Shown here: positions 37,785 to 45,994 of the stretch, piece by piece
Numbering within the stretch: the first letter of the stretch is position 1
Layout: the number at the start of each line of letters is the position of its first letter
The notes under the pieces: generated by a model
The model's input: the letters and a program-made list of their open reading frames with translations, nothing else
Told to the model about the DNA's origin: nothing
The model's database searches: none
NCBI GenBank assembly: GCA_964235945.1
Contig: CAXSDV010000011.1
Coordinates: 1 to 64,000 of the forward strand
Direction: 5' to 3'
DNA length: 64,000 bases
Source: JASLDZ01 sp964235945
GTDB taxonomy: Bacteria > Pseudomonadota > Alphaproteobacteria > Caulobacterales > Caulobacteraceae
Program-made: the position numbers and the translations under genes

Positions 37785-39146
37785 ATGGCCCCACCCCCGC
37801 CGACCGCAGCCGCCCCGCCCGGCGACGCCCTCGTCCCGGCGCCCGAGCCGGCCCTGGAGGTTCAGGCGGAGGCCGCGGCCGCGGCGCCCCGTTCCGCCGG
37901 CCCGAAGCTGGCGGGCAAGTCGCGCGCGCCGTGGAGCGAGGTGGTGATGCTGGCCTCGCTCAGCATGTTCGGCTCGGTGGCCATGGACATGTACCTGCCG
38001 GCCCTGCCCGGCATGGCGGCGGCCCTGCGCGCGAGCCCGCGCGACGCGCAGGCCACCATCTCCGTGTTCCTGCTCGGCCTGGCCTTCGGGCAGCTGGTGT
38101 TCGGCCCCCTGTCGGACCGGGTGGGCCGGCGCCCGCCCATCCTGGCGGGCGTGGTGATGTTCCTGCTGGCCAGCGGCGCGTGCGCGGTCTCCACCGGGGT
38201 GGGCGCCCTGATCGCCGCGCGCCTGGTGCAGGCCTTGGGCGCGTGCGCGGGCATGGTGGTGTCGCGGGCGGTGGTGCGCGACCGCTACGACGACCACGAG
38301 GTGCTGCACGTCTTCTCGCTCCTGAGCCTCGTGTTCGGCGTGGCTCCCATCGTGGCTCCGCTGGTGGGAGGCTGGGTGCTGGCGGTCAGCGGCTGGCGCT
38401 CCATCTTCGGCTGGCAGGCGGCCTTCGGCGTGTTGGCCGGGCTCGCCGCCTGGTTCCGCCTGCCGGAAAGCCGGTCGGAGCGCACGCGCGACCAGGCGCG
38501 GGCCGAGCGGCCGTGGAGCAGCTACGCGGCCCTGCTGCACCAGCCCCTGCTGACCGGCTACCTGCTGACGGGCGCGCTCTCGGGGGCGGCGCTGTTCAGC
38601 TACATCACGGCCGCGCCCCAGGTGGTGATGAACCAGTTCCACATCCCCGCCGCGCACTTCGGCTGGGTGTTCGGGGCCAACTCCGCCGGGTGGATCGGCG
38701 CCAGCCAGCTCAACGCGCGCCTGGCGCGGCGCGTGTCGGGCGAAAGACTGCTGCAGGGCGCGCTGCTGGTCGCCCTGGCGGCCTCCCTGCTCCTGCTGGC
38801 GAGCGCGTGGACGCGGTGGGGCGGGGTCTGGGGCGTGCTCGTCCCCCTGTTCGTGGTGATCTCCTGCATGGGCTTCAGCCAGCCCAACGCCTCGGTGGGG
38901 GCCATGTCGGTGGACCGCCACCGGGCGGGGGCGACCGCCGCCCTGCTGGGCGCCTCCTTCTTCGGCGTGGGGAGCCTGGCGGGGGCGGCCGCCGGCTTGG
39001 TGCGCGGAACGCCGGCCCAGTCCATGGCGACGGTGATCACGGGCTCGCTCCTGCTCTCGCTCCTGGCCTACCGCGGGCTCGTGCGGCCCGCGGCGCGGCG
39101 GCTGGATGCGCGATCCGGCCTGGAGCCCGGCGCGGCGGAGGGCTAG
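37785..39146 (+). CDS. MFS drug-resistance exporter, Bcr/CflA subfamily
   Basis: The 453-residue transporter has a 45-residue Pro/Ala-rich N-terminal extension, then twelve predicted membrane helices. Bcr/CflA features are MDMYLPALPGMAAAL in helix 1, the loop 2-3 motif GPLSDRVGRRPPILAGV, RLVQALGACAGMVVSRAVVRD and LVFGVAPIVAPLVGGW. Members export drugs or small metabolites by proton antiport. It precedes the GH92 gene by 35 bases, so they may be co-transcribed. An imperfect inverted repeat CCTTG-TTCGG-CAAGG lies at 37728-37742 upstream. Confidence 0.9.
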   Translation: MAPPPPTAAAPPGDALVPAPEPALEVQAEAAAAAPRSAGPKLAGKSRAPWSEVVMLASLSMFGSVAMDMYLPALPGMAAALRASPRDAQATISVFLLGLAFGQLVFGPLSDRVGRRPPILAGVVMFLLASGACAVSTGVGALIAARLVQALGACAGMVVSRAVVRDRYDDHEVLHVFSLLSLVFGVAPIVAPLVGGWVLAVSGWRSIFGWQAAFGVLAGLAAWFRLPESRSERTRDQARAERPWSSYAALLHQPLLTGYLLTGALSGAALFSYITAAPQVVMNQFHIPAAHFGWVFGANSAGWIGASQLNARLARRVSGERLLQGALLVALAASLLLLASAWTRWGGVWGVLVPLFVVISCMGFSQPNASVGAMSVDRHRAGATAALLGASFFGVGSLAGAAAGLVRGTPAQSMATVITGSLLLSLLAYRGLVRPAARRLDARSGLEPGAAEG

Positions 39147-39181
39147 CTTCGCGGCGAGCCTACCGCCGGAGCCGCCCGCCG

Positions 39182-41530
39182 ATGAGATCCCCCCTCCCCA
39201 GCCTCGTCGCCCTGGCGCTGGCGCTGGCGGCCGCAGCCCCGCCCGCCGCCGCGACGGCCGCCCCGGCGCCTTCGGTGCTGGACCAGGTGGACCCGCTGAT
39301 CGGCACGGGGCCGGACGGGCACACCTTCCCGGGCGCGGTGGTCCCGTTCGGCGCCGTCCAGCTCAGCCCCGACACCTGGATCGGCCCCTTCAAGCAGAGC
39401 TACGCCCACGCGGCCGGCTACCGTTATTCCGACAAGACCATCCAAGGCTTCAGCCACACCCACTTCTCGGGGGCGGGGCACTCGGACCTGGGCGACGTGT
39501 CGCTGATGCCGATCTCCGGCGAGGTGAAGCTCGACCCGGGCGACGAGCACGTCCCGGGCTCGGGCTACCGCTCGCGCTTCGACCACGCGGACGAGACGGC
39601 GCGCCCCGGCTATTACGCGGTGACGCTGCAGGACTACCGCACCCGCGCCGAGCTGACGGCCACCACGCGGGTGGGCCTGCACCGCTACACCTTCCCGGCG
39701 GGGGCGCCGGCCCACGTGCTCGTGGACCTGCGGCACGTGATCTACGACTATCCGGGCAAGGTGCTGTGGTCGCGCCTGCGCATCCGCGAGGATGGAACGG
39801 TGACCGGCATGCGCGAGGTGCGCGGCTGGGCGCCGGGCCGGCAAATTTTCTTCGCCCTGCGCTTCTCCCAGGCCCCCACCGGCCACGCGCTCTACGACCG
39901 CGAGGCCCAGCCGATCCTCTACAACCCCTTCCACGGCCCGGGCACGACGCCGCGGGACACGGCGGCCGTGCAGGGCCGGGGGCTCGTGGGCGTGTTCGAC
40001 TTCGACGGCCTGCACGGCCCGCTGGTCGCCGCCGTGGCCATCTCGCCGGTGAGCGAGGAGAACGCGGTCGCCAACCTGCAGGCCGAGGCGCCCCGCCTCG
40101 ACTTCGACCGCGCCCGCGCCGACGCCCAGGCCGCCTGGACGCGTGAACTCTCGCGGGTGGACTTCACCGCCTCGCCGGCCATGACCAAGACCCTGTACAC
40201 CGCGCTCTACCACGCGCTGCAGGCCCCCTCGGTCTCGCAGGACGTGGACGGCCGCTACCGCGGGCCCGACGGCGAGGTGCACCAGGCGAAGGGCTTCACC
40301 TTCGTGTCCACCTTCTCCCTGTGGGACACCTACCGCGCCGAACAGCCGCTGATGACGCTGATCGAACCGGCCGGACGCACGGCGGACGTGGTGAACTCGC
40401 TCCTGGCCTCGCGCGACGAGAGCCCGTTCGGCATCCTGCCGGTGTGGCAGTTCGCCGGGCAGGAGACCTGGACCATGATCGGCTACCACGCCGTGCCCGA
40501 GATCGCGGACGCGATCGCCAAGGGCATGGGCGGGTTCGACAAGGGCCGCGCCCTGGACGCCATGGTGGCCTCCGCCGACTACGGCCCCTACGGCCACCTC
40601 GCCGACTACATGCGCCTGGGCTACGTGCCCGCCGACCACGACGGCGAGTCCGCCTCCAAGACGGTGGAGTACGCCTTCGACGACTGGACGATCGCCAAGG
40701 CCGCGGGGGTGCTCGGCCGCCGGGACACGGCCGACCGGTTCGCCAAGCGCGCCGGTTACTGGCGCAACGTGTTCGACCCCAAGGTGGGCTTCGTGCGGCC
40801 GAGGCTCGCCTCCGGCGCCTGGGTGGAGCCCTTCGACCCGGCCAAGGCGGGGGCCGGCAGCGGCTTCACCGAGGGCGACGCCTGGCAATACCTCTACGCC
40901 CCCCAGGACGCGGGCGGGCTGATCCGCGGGCTGGGCGGCGACGCGGGGCTCGTGGGCAAGCTGGACGCGACCTTCGACGCCAAGGTCGACCCCAAGCAGT
41001 ACGCGGACGTGGAGGACATCGCCGGCATGATCGGCCAGTACATCCACGGCAACGAACCCAGCCACCACCTGGCCTACCTGTACGCCTTCGCCGGCCAGCC
41101 CTGGCGCGGGCAGATGCGGCTGAAACAGATCGTCGACTCCCAGTACAAGCCCGCCCCGGACGGCCTGGTGGGCAATGACGACCTGGGCCAGATGTCGGCC
41201 TGGCTGATCTTCACCGCCCTGGGCTTCTATCCCGTGGCCCCCGGCTCGAACGAGTACGTGCTGGGCCGGCCCTTCGTGGACCGCGCGGTGATGGAGCTGC
41301 CCGGCGGAGGACGCTTCACCGTGGTCGCCGACGGCCTGTCGGACGCGCACCCCTATGTCGCGCGCGTGCTGCTGAACGGCCGACCGCTGGAGCGCAGCTT
41401 CATCCGCCACGACGAGATCACCCGCGGGGGCGAGCTGCGCTTCATCATGCAGGCGCAGCCGAACCGCGCGTTCGGCCGCGCCTTGGACGCCCGCCCCTAC
41501 TCGGCCACGCCCTACCCCAAGGCGCCCTAG
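39182..41530 (+). CDS. GH92-family alpha-mannosidase (secreted)
   Basis: The 782-residue protein has a signal peptide (SLVALALALAAAAPPAAATAA) and the full GH92 pattern: VDPLIGTGPDGHTFPGAVVPFGAVQLSPDT at the start, GYRYSDKTIQGFSHTHFSGAGHSDLGD, STFSLWDTYRAEQPLMTLIEP, and the C-terminal GNEPSHHLAYLYAF and GNDDLGQMSAWLIFTALGFYPVAPGS with the catalytic acid/base region. GH92 enzymes are calcium-dependent exo-alpha-mannosidases; linkage cannot be told. It should act in the periplasm on imported oligosaccharides. No TonB receptor or other glycosidase is close by. Its TAG stop shares the palindrome CTAG with the stop of the convergent gene. Confidence 0.95.
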   Translation: MRSPLPSLVALALALAAAAPPAAATAAPAPSVLDQVDPLIGTGPDGHTFPGAVVPFGAVQLSPDTWIGPFKQSYAHAAGYRYSDKTIQGFSHTHFSGAGHSDLGDVSLMPISGEVKLDPGDEHVPGSGYRSRFDHADETARPGYYAVTLQDYRTRAELTATTRVGLHRYTFPAGAPAHVLVDLRHVIYDYPGKVLWSRLRIREDGTVTGMREVRGWAPGRQIFFALRFSQAPTGHALYDREAQPILYNPFHGPGTTPRDTAAVQGRGLVGVFDFDGLHGPLVAAVAISPVSEENAVANLQAEAPRLDFDRARADAQAAWTRELSRVDFTASPAMTKTLYTALYHALQAPSVSQDVDGRYRGPDGEVHQAKGFTFVSTFSLWDTYRAEQPLMTLIEPAGRTADVVNSLLASRDESPFGILPVWQFAGQETWTMIGYHAVPEIADAIAKGMGGFDKGRALDAMVASADYGPYGHLADYMRLGYVPADHDGESASKTVEYAFDDWTIAKAAGVLGRRDTADRFAKRAGYWRNVFDPKVGFVRPRLASGAWVEPFDPAKAGAGSGFTEGDAWQYLYAPQDAGGLIRGLGGDAGLVGKLDATFDAKVDPKQYADVEDIAGMIGQYIHGNEPSHHLAYLYAFAGQPWRGQMRLKQIVDSQYKPAPDGLVGNDDLGQMSAWLIFTALGFYPVAPGSNEYVLGRPFVDRAVMELPGGGRFTVVADGLSDAHPYVARVLLNGRPLERSFIRHDEITRGGELRFIMQAQPNRAFGRALDARPYSATPYPKAP

Positions 41531-42753
41531 TCTCCTGGGAGGTCGGGGCCGAGGGCGTCGGCGAGGGCGGGGGCGAGGTCGCCGCGCCCCACGGCCTCCA
41601 CCCGGTCGAGGTCGAGCCAGCGGGCCATGGCGTGGAGCTCCGCCGCCAGCGCCCCTGCCGCGTGGGCGGGGGCGCCCGGCTCGGCGTGGGCGGCCTGCAC
41701 GCGCAGGGTCCGCGCCTCGCGGTCGGCCTTCAGGTCCACGCGCGCGACCAGCCGCTCGCCCAGCAGGAACGGCAGCACGTAGTAGCCGTGCGTGCGCAGG
41801 TGGGCGGGGGTGTAGATCTCCAGCCGGTAGCGCACGCCGAACAGGCGCTCGGTGCGCTCGCGCGTCCACACCAACGGATCGAAGGGGGCCAGCAGCGCCC
41901 GCGCCTCCACCCGCCGCGGCCGGCGCGCGGCCGGGTGCAAAAAGGCGGGGCGGTTCCAGCCCTCCACCTGCACGGGGACGAGTTCGCCCGCCTCCACGAG
42001 CTCGAGCAGGCGCGGATGCGCCTGGGCGGGGGACAGGCGGTGATAGTCGCGCAGGTCGCCGGCTGTGGCCACGCCCAGGGCCTGGGCGGCGCGCAGCAGC
42101 AGCGCGCGGTGGGCGTCGGCGGGCTCCGGGGTGGGGGCGTCCAGCACCGCGCGGGGCAGCACGCGCTCGGGCAGGTCGTAGACGCGCTCGAAGGAGCTCC
42201 GCCGGGTGGCGGTGGCGAGCCGGCCGGACCAGAACAGCCATTCCAGCGCGGTCTTGGCGTCGCTCCACCCCCACCAGCCGCCCGGGCCGCGCGGGCCGTC
42301 GAGGTCGGAGGCGGCGAGCGGCCCCTCGGCCTCCACCCGCGCCAGCAGCGCCTCCGCCTCGCCCCGGCGCTCGCCCGCGTAGGCGCGCACCCGGCCCCAG
42401 CCGCCCTCGCCCCGCTCGGCCGCCGCCATGCGCCAGCGCAGCAGCGGGTGCAGGTCGAGCGGCAGCAGCGAGGCCTCGTGCGCCCAGTACTCGAACAGGC
42501 GCTTGGGCCGCCCCCAGGCGGCGGCCTCCAACAGCGCCCGCGGATAGGCTCCCAGCCGCGAGAACAAGGGCAGGTAGTGGGCGCGGGCCAGCACGTTGAC
42601 GCTGTCGATCTGCAGCAGGCCGATCCGCTCCACCACCCGCCGCACATGGCCCGCGTCCAGCCGGGCGCCGGCGGGCGGGCGCGGCTCGGCGAAGCCCTGG
42701 GCGGCCAGGGCGACCCGGCGCGCGGCGGCGGCCGAGAGCGTGGCGGTGCTCAC
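41527..42753 (-). CDS. Winged-helix crosslink-repair-like protein (YcaQ/AlkX family)
   Basis: The 408-residue protein matches the HTH_42 family: GLLQIDSVNVLARAHYLPLFSRLGAYP near residues 35-65, LFEYWAHEASLLPLDLHPLLRWRM, GWWGWSDAKTALEWLFWSGRLATATRRSSFERVYDLPERVLP and LLAPFDPLVWTRERTERLFGVRYRLEIYTPAHLRTHGYYVLPFLLGERLVARVDLKADR. E. coli YcaQ is a DNA glycosylase that unhooks interstrand crosslinks, with a QxQ catalytic motif. In this protein the corresponding region reads LLQIDSVN, as in the wider family, so activity is likely but unproven. The GTG at 42753 overlaps the yhhQ stop as GTGA. Confidence 0.9.
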   Translation of the reverse strand: MSTATLSAAAARRVALAAQGFAEPRPPAGARLDAGHVRRVVERIGLLQIDSVNVLARAHYLPLFSRLGAYPRALLEAAAWGRPKRLFEYWAHEASLLPLDLHPLLRWRMAAAERGEGGWGRVRAYAGERRGEAEALLARVEAEGPLAASDLDGPRGPGGWWGWSDAKTALEWLFWSGRLATATRRSSFERVYDLPERVLPRAVLDAPTPEPADAHRALLLRAAQALGVATAGDLRDYHRLSPAQAHPRLLELVEAGELVPVQVEGWNRPAFLHPAARRPRRVEARALLAPFDPLVWTRERTERLFGVRYRLEIYTPAHLRTHGYYVLPFLLGERLVARVDLKADREARTLRVQAAHAEPGAPAHAAGALAAELHAMARWLDLDRVEAVGRGDLAPALADALGPDLPGD

Positions 42754-43490
42754 ACCCGCGCGCGGAAGGGGGTGAAGTCGGTGCGCTCGTCGAACACGTC
42801 CAGCCCCTCGCGGCGCTTGAGCGCGGCCACCACGCGGTAGGTGACGGGGATCAGCAGCACCTCCCAAGCGACCTTGAGCGCGAACTGGGTGGCGACCACC
42901 TTCAGCAGGGTCGGCCCGGACCAGACGCCCGCGAAGGCGAGCGGGTAGAAGATCAGGCTGTCGACCGCCTGTCCCGCGACGGTGGAGCCCACCAGCCGCG
43001 TCCACAGGCGTCGCCCCTGCGTCAACACCTTCAGGCGCGCGAGCACGAAGCTGTTGACGAACTCGCCCGCCCAGAAGGCGGCGATGGAGGCGGCCACGAT
43101 GCGCGGCACCGCGCCGAACACCGCCTGGTAGGCGGCCTGGCCCGTCCAGTCGGGCGCGGGCGGCAGGGCCACCACCACCAAGCTCATGGCCGCCATGAAC
43201 AGGAGGGCGGCGAACCCCGCCCAGATGCAGCGGCGCGCGCGGGCGTAGCCGTACACCTCGGTCAGCACGTCGCCCAGGATGTAGGAGACCGGGAAGAACA
43301 GTATGCCCGCGCCGAACGGCCACCTGCCGCCGCCGGGCAGGGGCAGGGCCGCCACCTTGCCCGCGCCGATCACGTTGGACAGCACCAGCACCGTGACGAA
43401 GGCGGCCATGACGAAGTCGAAATCGCGCAAGGGCCGGCCCGCGAGGCTCGCCGCCTCCACCCTGCGCGGCACGTCCGCCTGCTGGTCCAC
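42750..43490 (-). CDS. yhhQ: Queuosine precursor transporter YhhQ (VUT family)
   Basis: The 246-residue membrane protein has six or so helices with the DUF165/VUT signatures VLVLSNVIGAGKV, GAGILFFPVSYILGDVLTEVYGYARARRCIWAGF, IAAFWAGEFVNSFVLARLKV and RLVGSTVAGQAVDSLIFYPLAFAG. The family imports queuosine precursors such as preQ0 or preQ1. Start is GTG at 43490. A second partner gene is translationally coupled downstream; there is no functional reason known for that pairing. Confidence 0.92.
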   Translation of the reverse strand: MDQQADVPRRVEAASLAGRPLRDFDFVMAAFVTVLVLSNVIGAGKVAALPLPGGGRWPFGAGILFFPVSYILGDVLTEVYGYARARRCIWAGFAALLFMAAMSLVVVALPPAPDWTGQAAYQAVFGAVPRIVAASIAAFWAGEFVNSFVLARLKVLTQGRRLWTRLVGSTVAGQAVDSLIFYPLAFAGVWSGPTLLKVVATQFALKVAWEVLLIPVTYRVVAALKRREGLDVFDERTDFTPFRARV

Positions 43491-43549
43491 GCCCTCGCCC
43501 CCGCCGCTGCGGAGGGGAGCCTAGCGGGCCCGGGCGCCGTGCGCGAGCA

Positions 43550-43579
43550 CCGCCCTCCGCGCTGAAACGCGGAGGGCGG
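43550..43579 (-). terminator. Stem-loop after csbD-like gene
   Basis: A perfect 12-base stem (43550-43561 with 43568-43579) and 6-base loop lies 6 bases after the csbD-like stop and before yhhQ. No T-run follows on the minus strand, so termination may be partial. Confidence 0.6.
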
Positions 43580-43585
43580 CCCGGC

Positions 43586-43957
43586 TCACTTCTTGAAGAC
43601 GCCCTTGATCGCGTCTTCCGCCTTGCCCAGCGCGTTCTGGACGGAGCCGCCCGCCTTCTCGGCGGCGCCTTCCGCGCGCAGGTCGCGGTCGCCGGTCACC
43701 TTGCCGACGCCCTCCTTGAAGCCGCCGGCGGTCTTGTGGCCGGCGCCTTCCACGCGGTCGTCGCTGGGGCCCTGGCCCGTGCGCGCGTGCAGGTCGGCGG
43801 AGTCCTCCACCTTGCCGGCGGCGTTCTCCACCGAGCCGCCCGCCTTCTGGGCGGCGCCCTCGGCCTGGGTGGCGTGGTCGCCGGTCAGCTTGCCGAAGCC
43901 TTCCTTGATGGAGCCGGCCAGCTTGTCGCCGGCGCCCTGGGCGCGGTCGGTGCTCAT
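43586..43957 (-). CDS. CsbD-like stress protein with two tandem CsbD repeats
   Basis: The 123-residue protein is a duplication of the CsbD unit: residues about 1-52 (AQGAGDKLAGSIKEGFGKLTGD, AEGAAQKAGGSVENAAGKVED) and about 68-123 (VEGAGHKTAGGFKEGVGKVTGD, AEGAAEKAGGSVQNALGKAED). Typical CsbD proteins have one unit of 55-70 residues. They are highly charged stress proteins of unknown action. The ATG at 43957 has AAAGGA 8 bases upstream; an ATG three codons earlier is possible. A promoter of the EcfG (general stress sigma factor) type is upstream. Confidence 0.92.
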   Translation of the reverse strand: MSTDRAQGAGDKLAGSIKEGFGKLTGDHATQAEGAAQKAGGSVENAAGKVEDSADLHARTGQGPSDDRVEGAGHKTAGGFKEGVGKVTGDRDLRAEGAAEKAGGSVQNALGKAEDAIKGVFKK

Positions 43958-44012
43958 GGGAAGCATCCTTTGATCTGCGTCGTCCGCAAGTTCACGGGCG
44001 GCTTGACTGTGG

Positions 44013-44037
44013 AACGGGTCCCCTTCGAGCCGGTTCC
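44013..44037 (-). promoter_or_regulatory. EcfG (sigma-T) type general stress promoter for the csbD-like gene
   Basis: On the minus strand GGAAC is followed after exactly 16 bases by CGTT, the known alphaproteobacterial EcfG consensus (GGAAC-N16/17-CGTT). The -10 ends 56 bases before the csbD-like ATG. The same DNA read on the plus strand gives GGAAC (44011-44015)-N16-GGTT, close to a second promoter pointing at cobT. Confidence 0.8.
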
Positions 44038-44095
44038 TCGCCGCTCCCGGCGGATGGGCGCTTCCGCCCCCCGCCCGCCGCGTTATGTACGGCGC

Positions 44096-45994
44096 ATGGC
44101 GAGCCCACCCGACAGCGCGGCCGAGACCTTCAAGCGCGCCCTGGCGCACGCCGCGCGCTCCCTGGCGGAGACGCCGGACCTCGAGGTCGTGTTCTCCGGC
44201 GAGGGCCCCTCCCTGCAGGGGCGGCGCGCCGTCCTGCCCCACCCGCCGCGCGACCCCTCCCCCCGCGACGCCGCGCGCATCCGCGGCCTGGCCGACCGCA
44301 TGGCGCTGCGCCTGGCGCACCACGACGCCGCCGCCCACGCGCGCCTCCTCCCCGCCGAGAGCGAGGCGGCGGGAGTGTTCGAAGCGCTGGAGCAGGCGCG
44401 GGTGGAGGCGGTGGGCGCTCGGGCGCTGGGCGGCGTGCGGATGAACCTGGCCGTGGCGCTGGAGGCGGAGGTGGAGCGGCGGGGCCTCTCGCGCACGGAG
44501 GACCGCACGCGCCCGCCCCTGGCGGACGTGGTCTCGCTCATGGCGCGCGAGCGGCTGACCGGCGATCCGCCCCCCGAGGCCGCCCGCGCCCTGGTGGAGC
44601 GCTGGCGCGGCGAGGTGGAGGAGCGCGCCGGGCCCGAACTCGACAAGCTGGCGGCGGTGGCGGACGACCAGGCCGCCTTCGGCCGCGTGGCGCGCGCCAT
44701 CGTGCGCGACCTCCAGCTCACCGACAGCTCCAGCGAGGCCTCCGAGGAGCCGGACGAGGAGGACGAGTCGGAGGAGGAAGGCGCGGACCGGCCCGACCCG
44801 GGGGAGGGCGAGGACACGGGCGGAGAGGCGCCCGACCCGCAGGGCGCAGGGTCGGAAAGCTCCGAGCGCTCGGACCCGGACGGCGCGGACGCGGACCCGG
44901 ACGCCGCCGACCAGGCGGACATGCAGGAAGGCGGCGACGAGGGCCGCGAGGTGTCCGACCAGGCGGAGGGCGTGCGCCCCTCGCGCCCCGACGGCGGCCG
45001 GGGGACGGGGCGCGAGCCCGCCTACAAGGTCTATTCCACCGTCGCCGACGAGGTGGTGGACGCGGACGCCCTGTGCGACGCGGAGGAGCTGGCGCGCCTG
45101 CGCCTGTACCTGGACGGCCAGCTCACCGCCCTCTCGTCCGTGGTGTCGCGCTTGGCCAACCGGCTGCAGCGGCGCCTCCTGGCCCAGCAGAGCCGCTCCT
45201 GGAGCTTCGACCTGGAGGAGGGGATGCTGGACGCCGCCCGCCTCACCCGGGTGATCCTCGACCCCACCGCCCCGCTGTCGTTCAAGCAGGAGGAGGAGGC
45301 CGAGTTCAGGGACACGGTGGTCTCCCTGCTGATCGACAACTCCGGCTCCATGCGCGGGCGGCCCATCATGGTGGCGGCCATCTGCGCCGACATCCTGGCG
45401 CGCACCCTGGAGCGCTGCGGAGTGAAGACGGAGATCCTGGGCTTCACCACCCGCGCCTGGAAGGGCGGCCAGGCGCGCGACCGCTGGATCAAGGACGGCA
45501 AGCCGCCCAAGCCCGGCCGGCTCAACGACCTGCGCCACATCGTCTACAAGGCCGCGGACGCCCCCTGGCGGCGCGCGCGGCGCAACCTGGGCCTGATGAT
45601 GCGCGAGGGCCTGCTCAAGGAGAACATCGACGGCGAGGCCCTGCGCTGGGCGCACGGCCGCCTTGTGGGCCGCCCCGAGCAGCGCAAGATCCTGCTGGTG
45701 ATCTCCGACGGCGCGCCCGTGGACGACTCCACCCTGTCGGTCAACGACGGCCACTACCTGGAGCGCCACCTGCGCGCGGTGATCGCCGACATCGAGGGGG
45801 CGGGCGTCGTGGAGCTGTCGGCCATCGGCATCGGTCACGACGTGACGCGCTATTACCGCCGGGCGCTGACCCTGGTGGACGTGGAGCAGCTGGGCGGCGC
45901 CCTGGTCGACCGGCTCGCCCAACTGTTCGAGGACGACCCGCGCCCGGCGGGCCGCACGGACGGGAGCCGATCCGCCCGGCGCCGCGCGGCTTGA
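44096..45994 (+). CDS. cobT: Cobaltochelatase subunit CobT
   Basis: CobT with CobS and CobN inserts cobalt into hydrogenobyrinic acid diamide in aerobic B12 synthesis. The 632-residue protein has the helical N-terminal domain (ARIRGLADRMALRLAHHD, EALEQARVEAVGARALGGVRMNL), a long acidic linker near residues 205-300 (EASEEPDEEDESEEEGADRP), and a C-terminal vWA domain with the MIDAS motif SLLIDNSGSMRGRPI, GFTTRAWKGG and VISDGAPVDDSTLSV. The family is usually next to cobS; no cobS is here. The ATG at 44096 is chosen by family similarity. The stop overlaps the next gene as TTGA. B12 made by this enzyme would serve MetH. Confidence 0.93.
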   Translation: MASPPDSAAETFKRALAHAARSLAETPDLEVVFSGEGPSLQGRRAVLPHPPRDPSPRDAARIRGLADRMALRLAHHDAAAHARLLPAESEAAGVFEALEQARVEAVGARALGGVRMNLAVALEAEVERRGLSRTEDRTRPPLADVVSLMARERLTGDPPPEAARALVERWRGEVEERAGPELDKLAAVADDQAAFGRVARAIVRDLQLTDSSSEASEEPDEEDESEEEGADRPDPGEGEDTGGEAPDPQGAGSESSERSDPDGADADPDAADQADMQEGGDEGREVSDQAEGVRPSRPDGGRGTGREPAYKVYSTVADEVVDADALCDAEELARLRLYLDGQLTALSSVVSRLANRLQRRLLAQQSRSWSFDLEEGMLDAARLTRVILDPTAPLSFKQEEEAEFRDTVVSLLIDNSGSMRGRPIMVAAICADILARTLERCGVKTEILGFTTRAWKGGQARDRWIKDGKPPKPGRLNDLRHIVYKAADAPWRRARRNLGLMMREGLLKENIDGEALRWAHGRLVGRPEQRKILLVISDGAPVDDSTLSVNDGHYLERHLRAVIADIEGAGVVELSAIGIGHDVTRYYRRALTLVDVEQLGGALVDRLAQLFEDDPRPAGRTDGSRSARRRAA

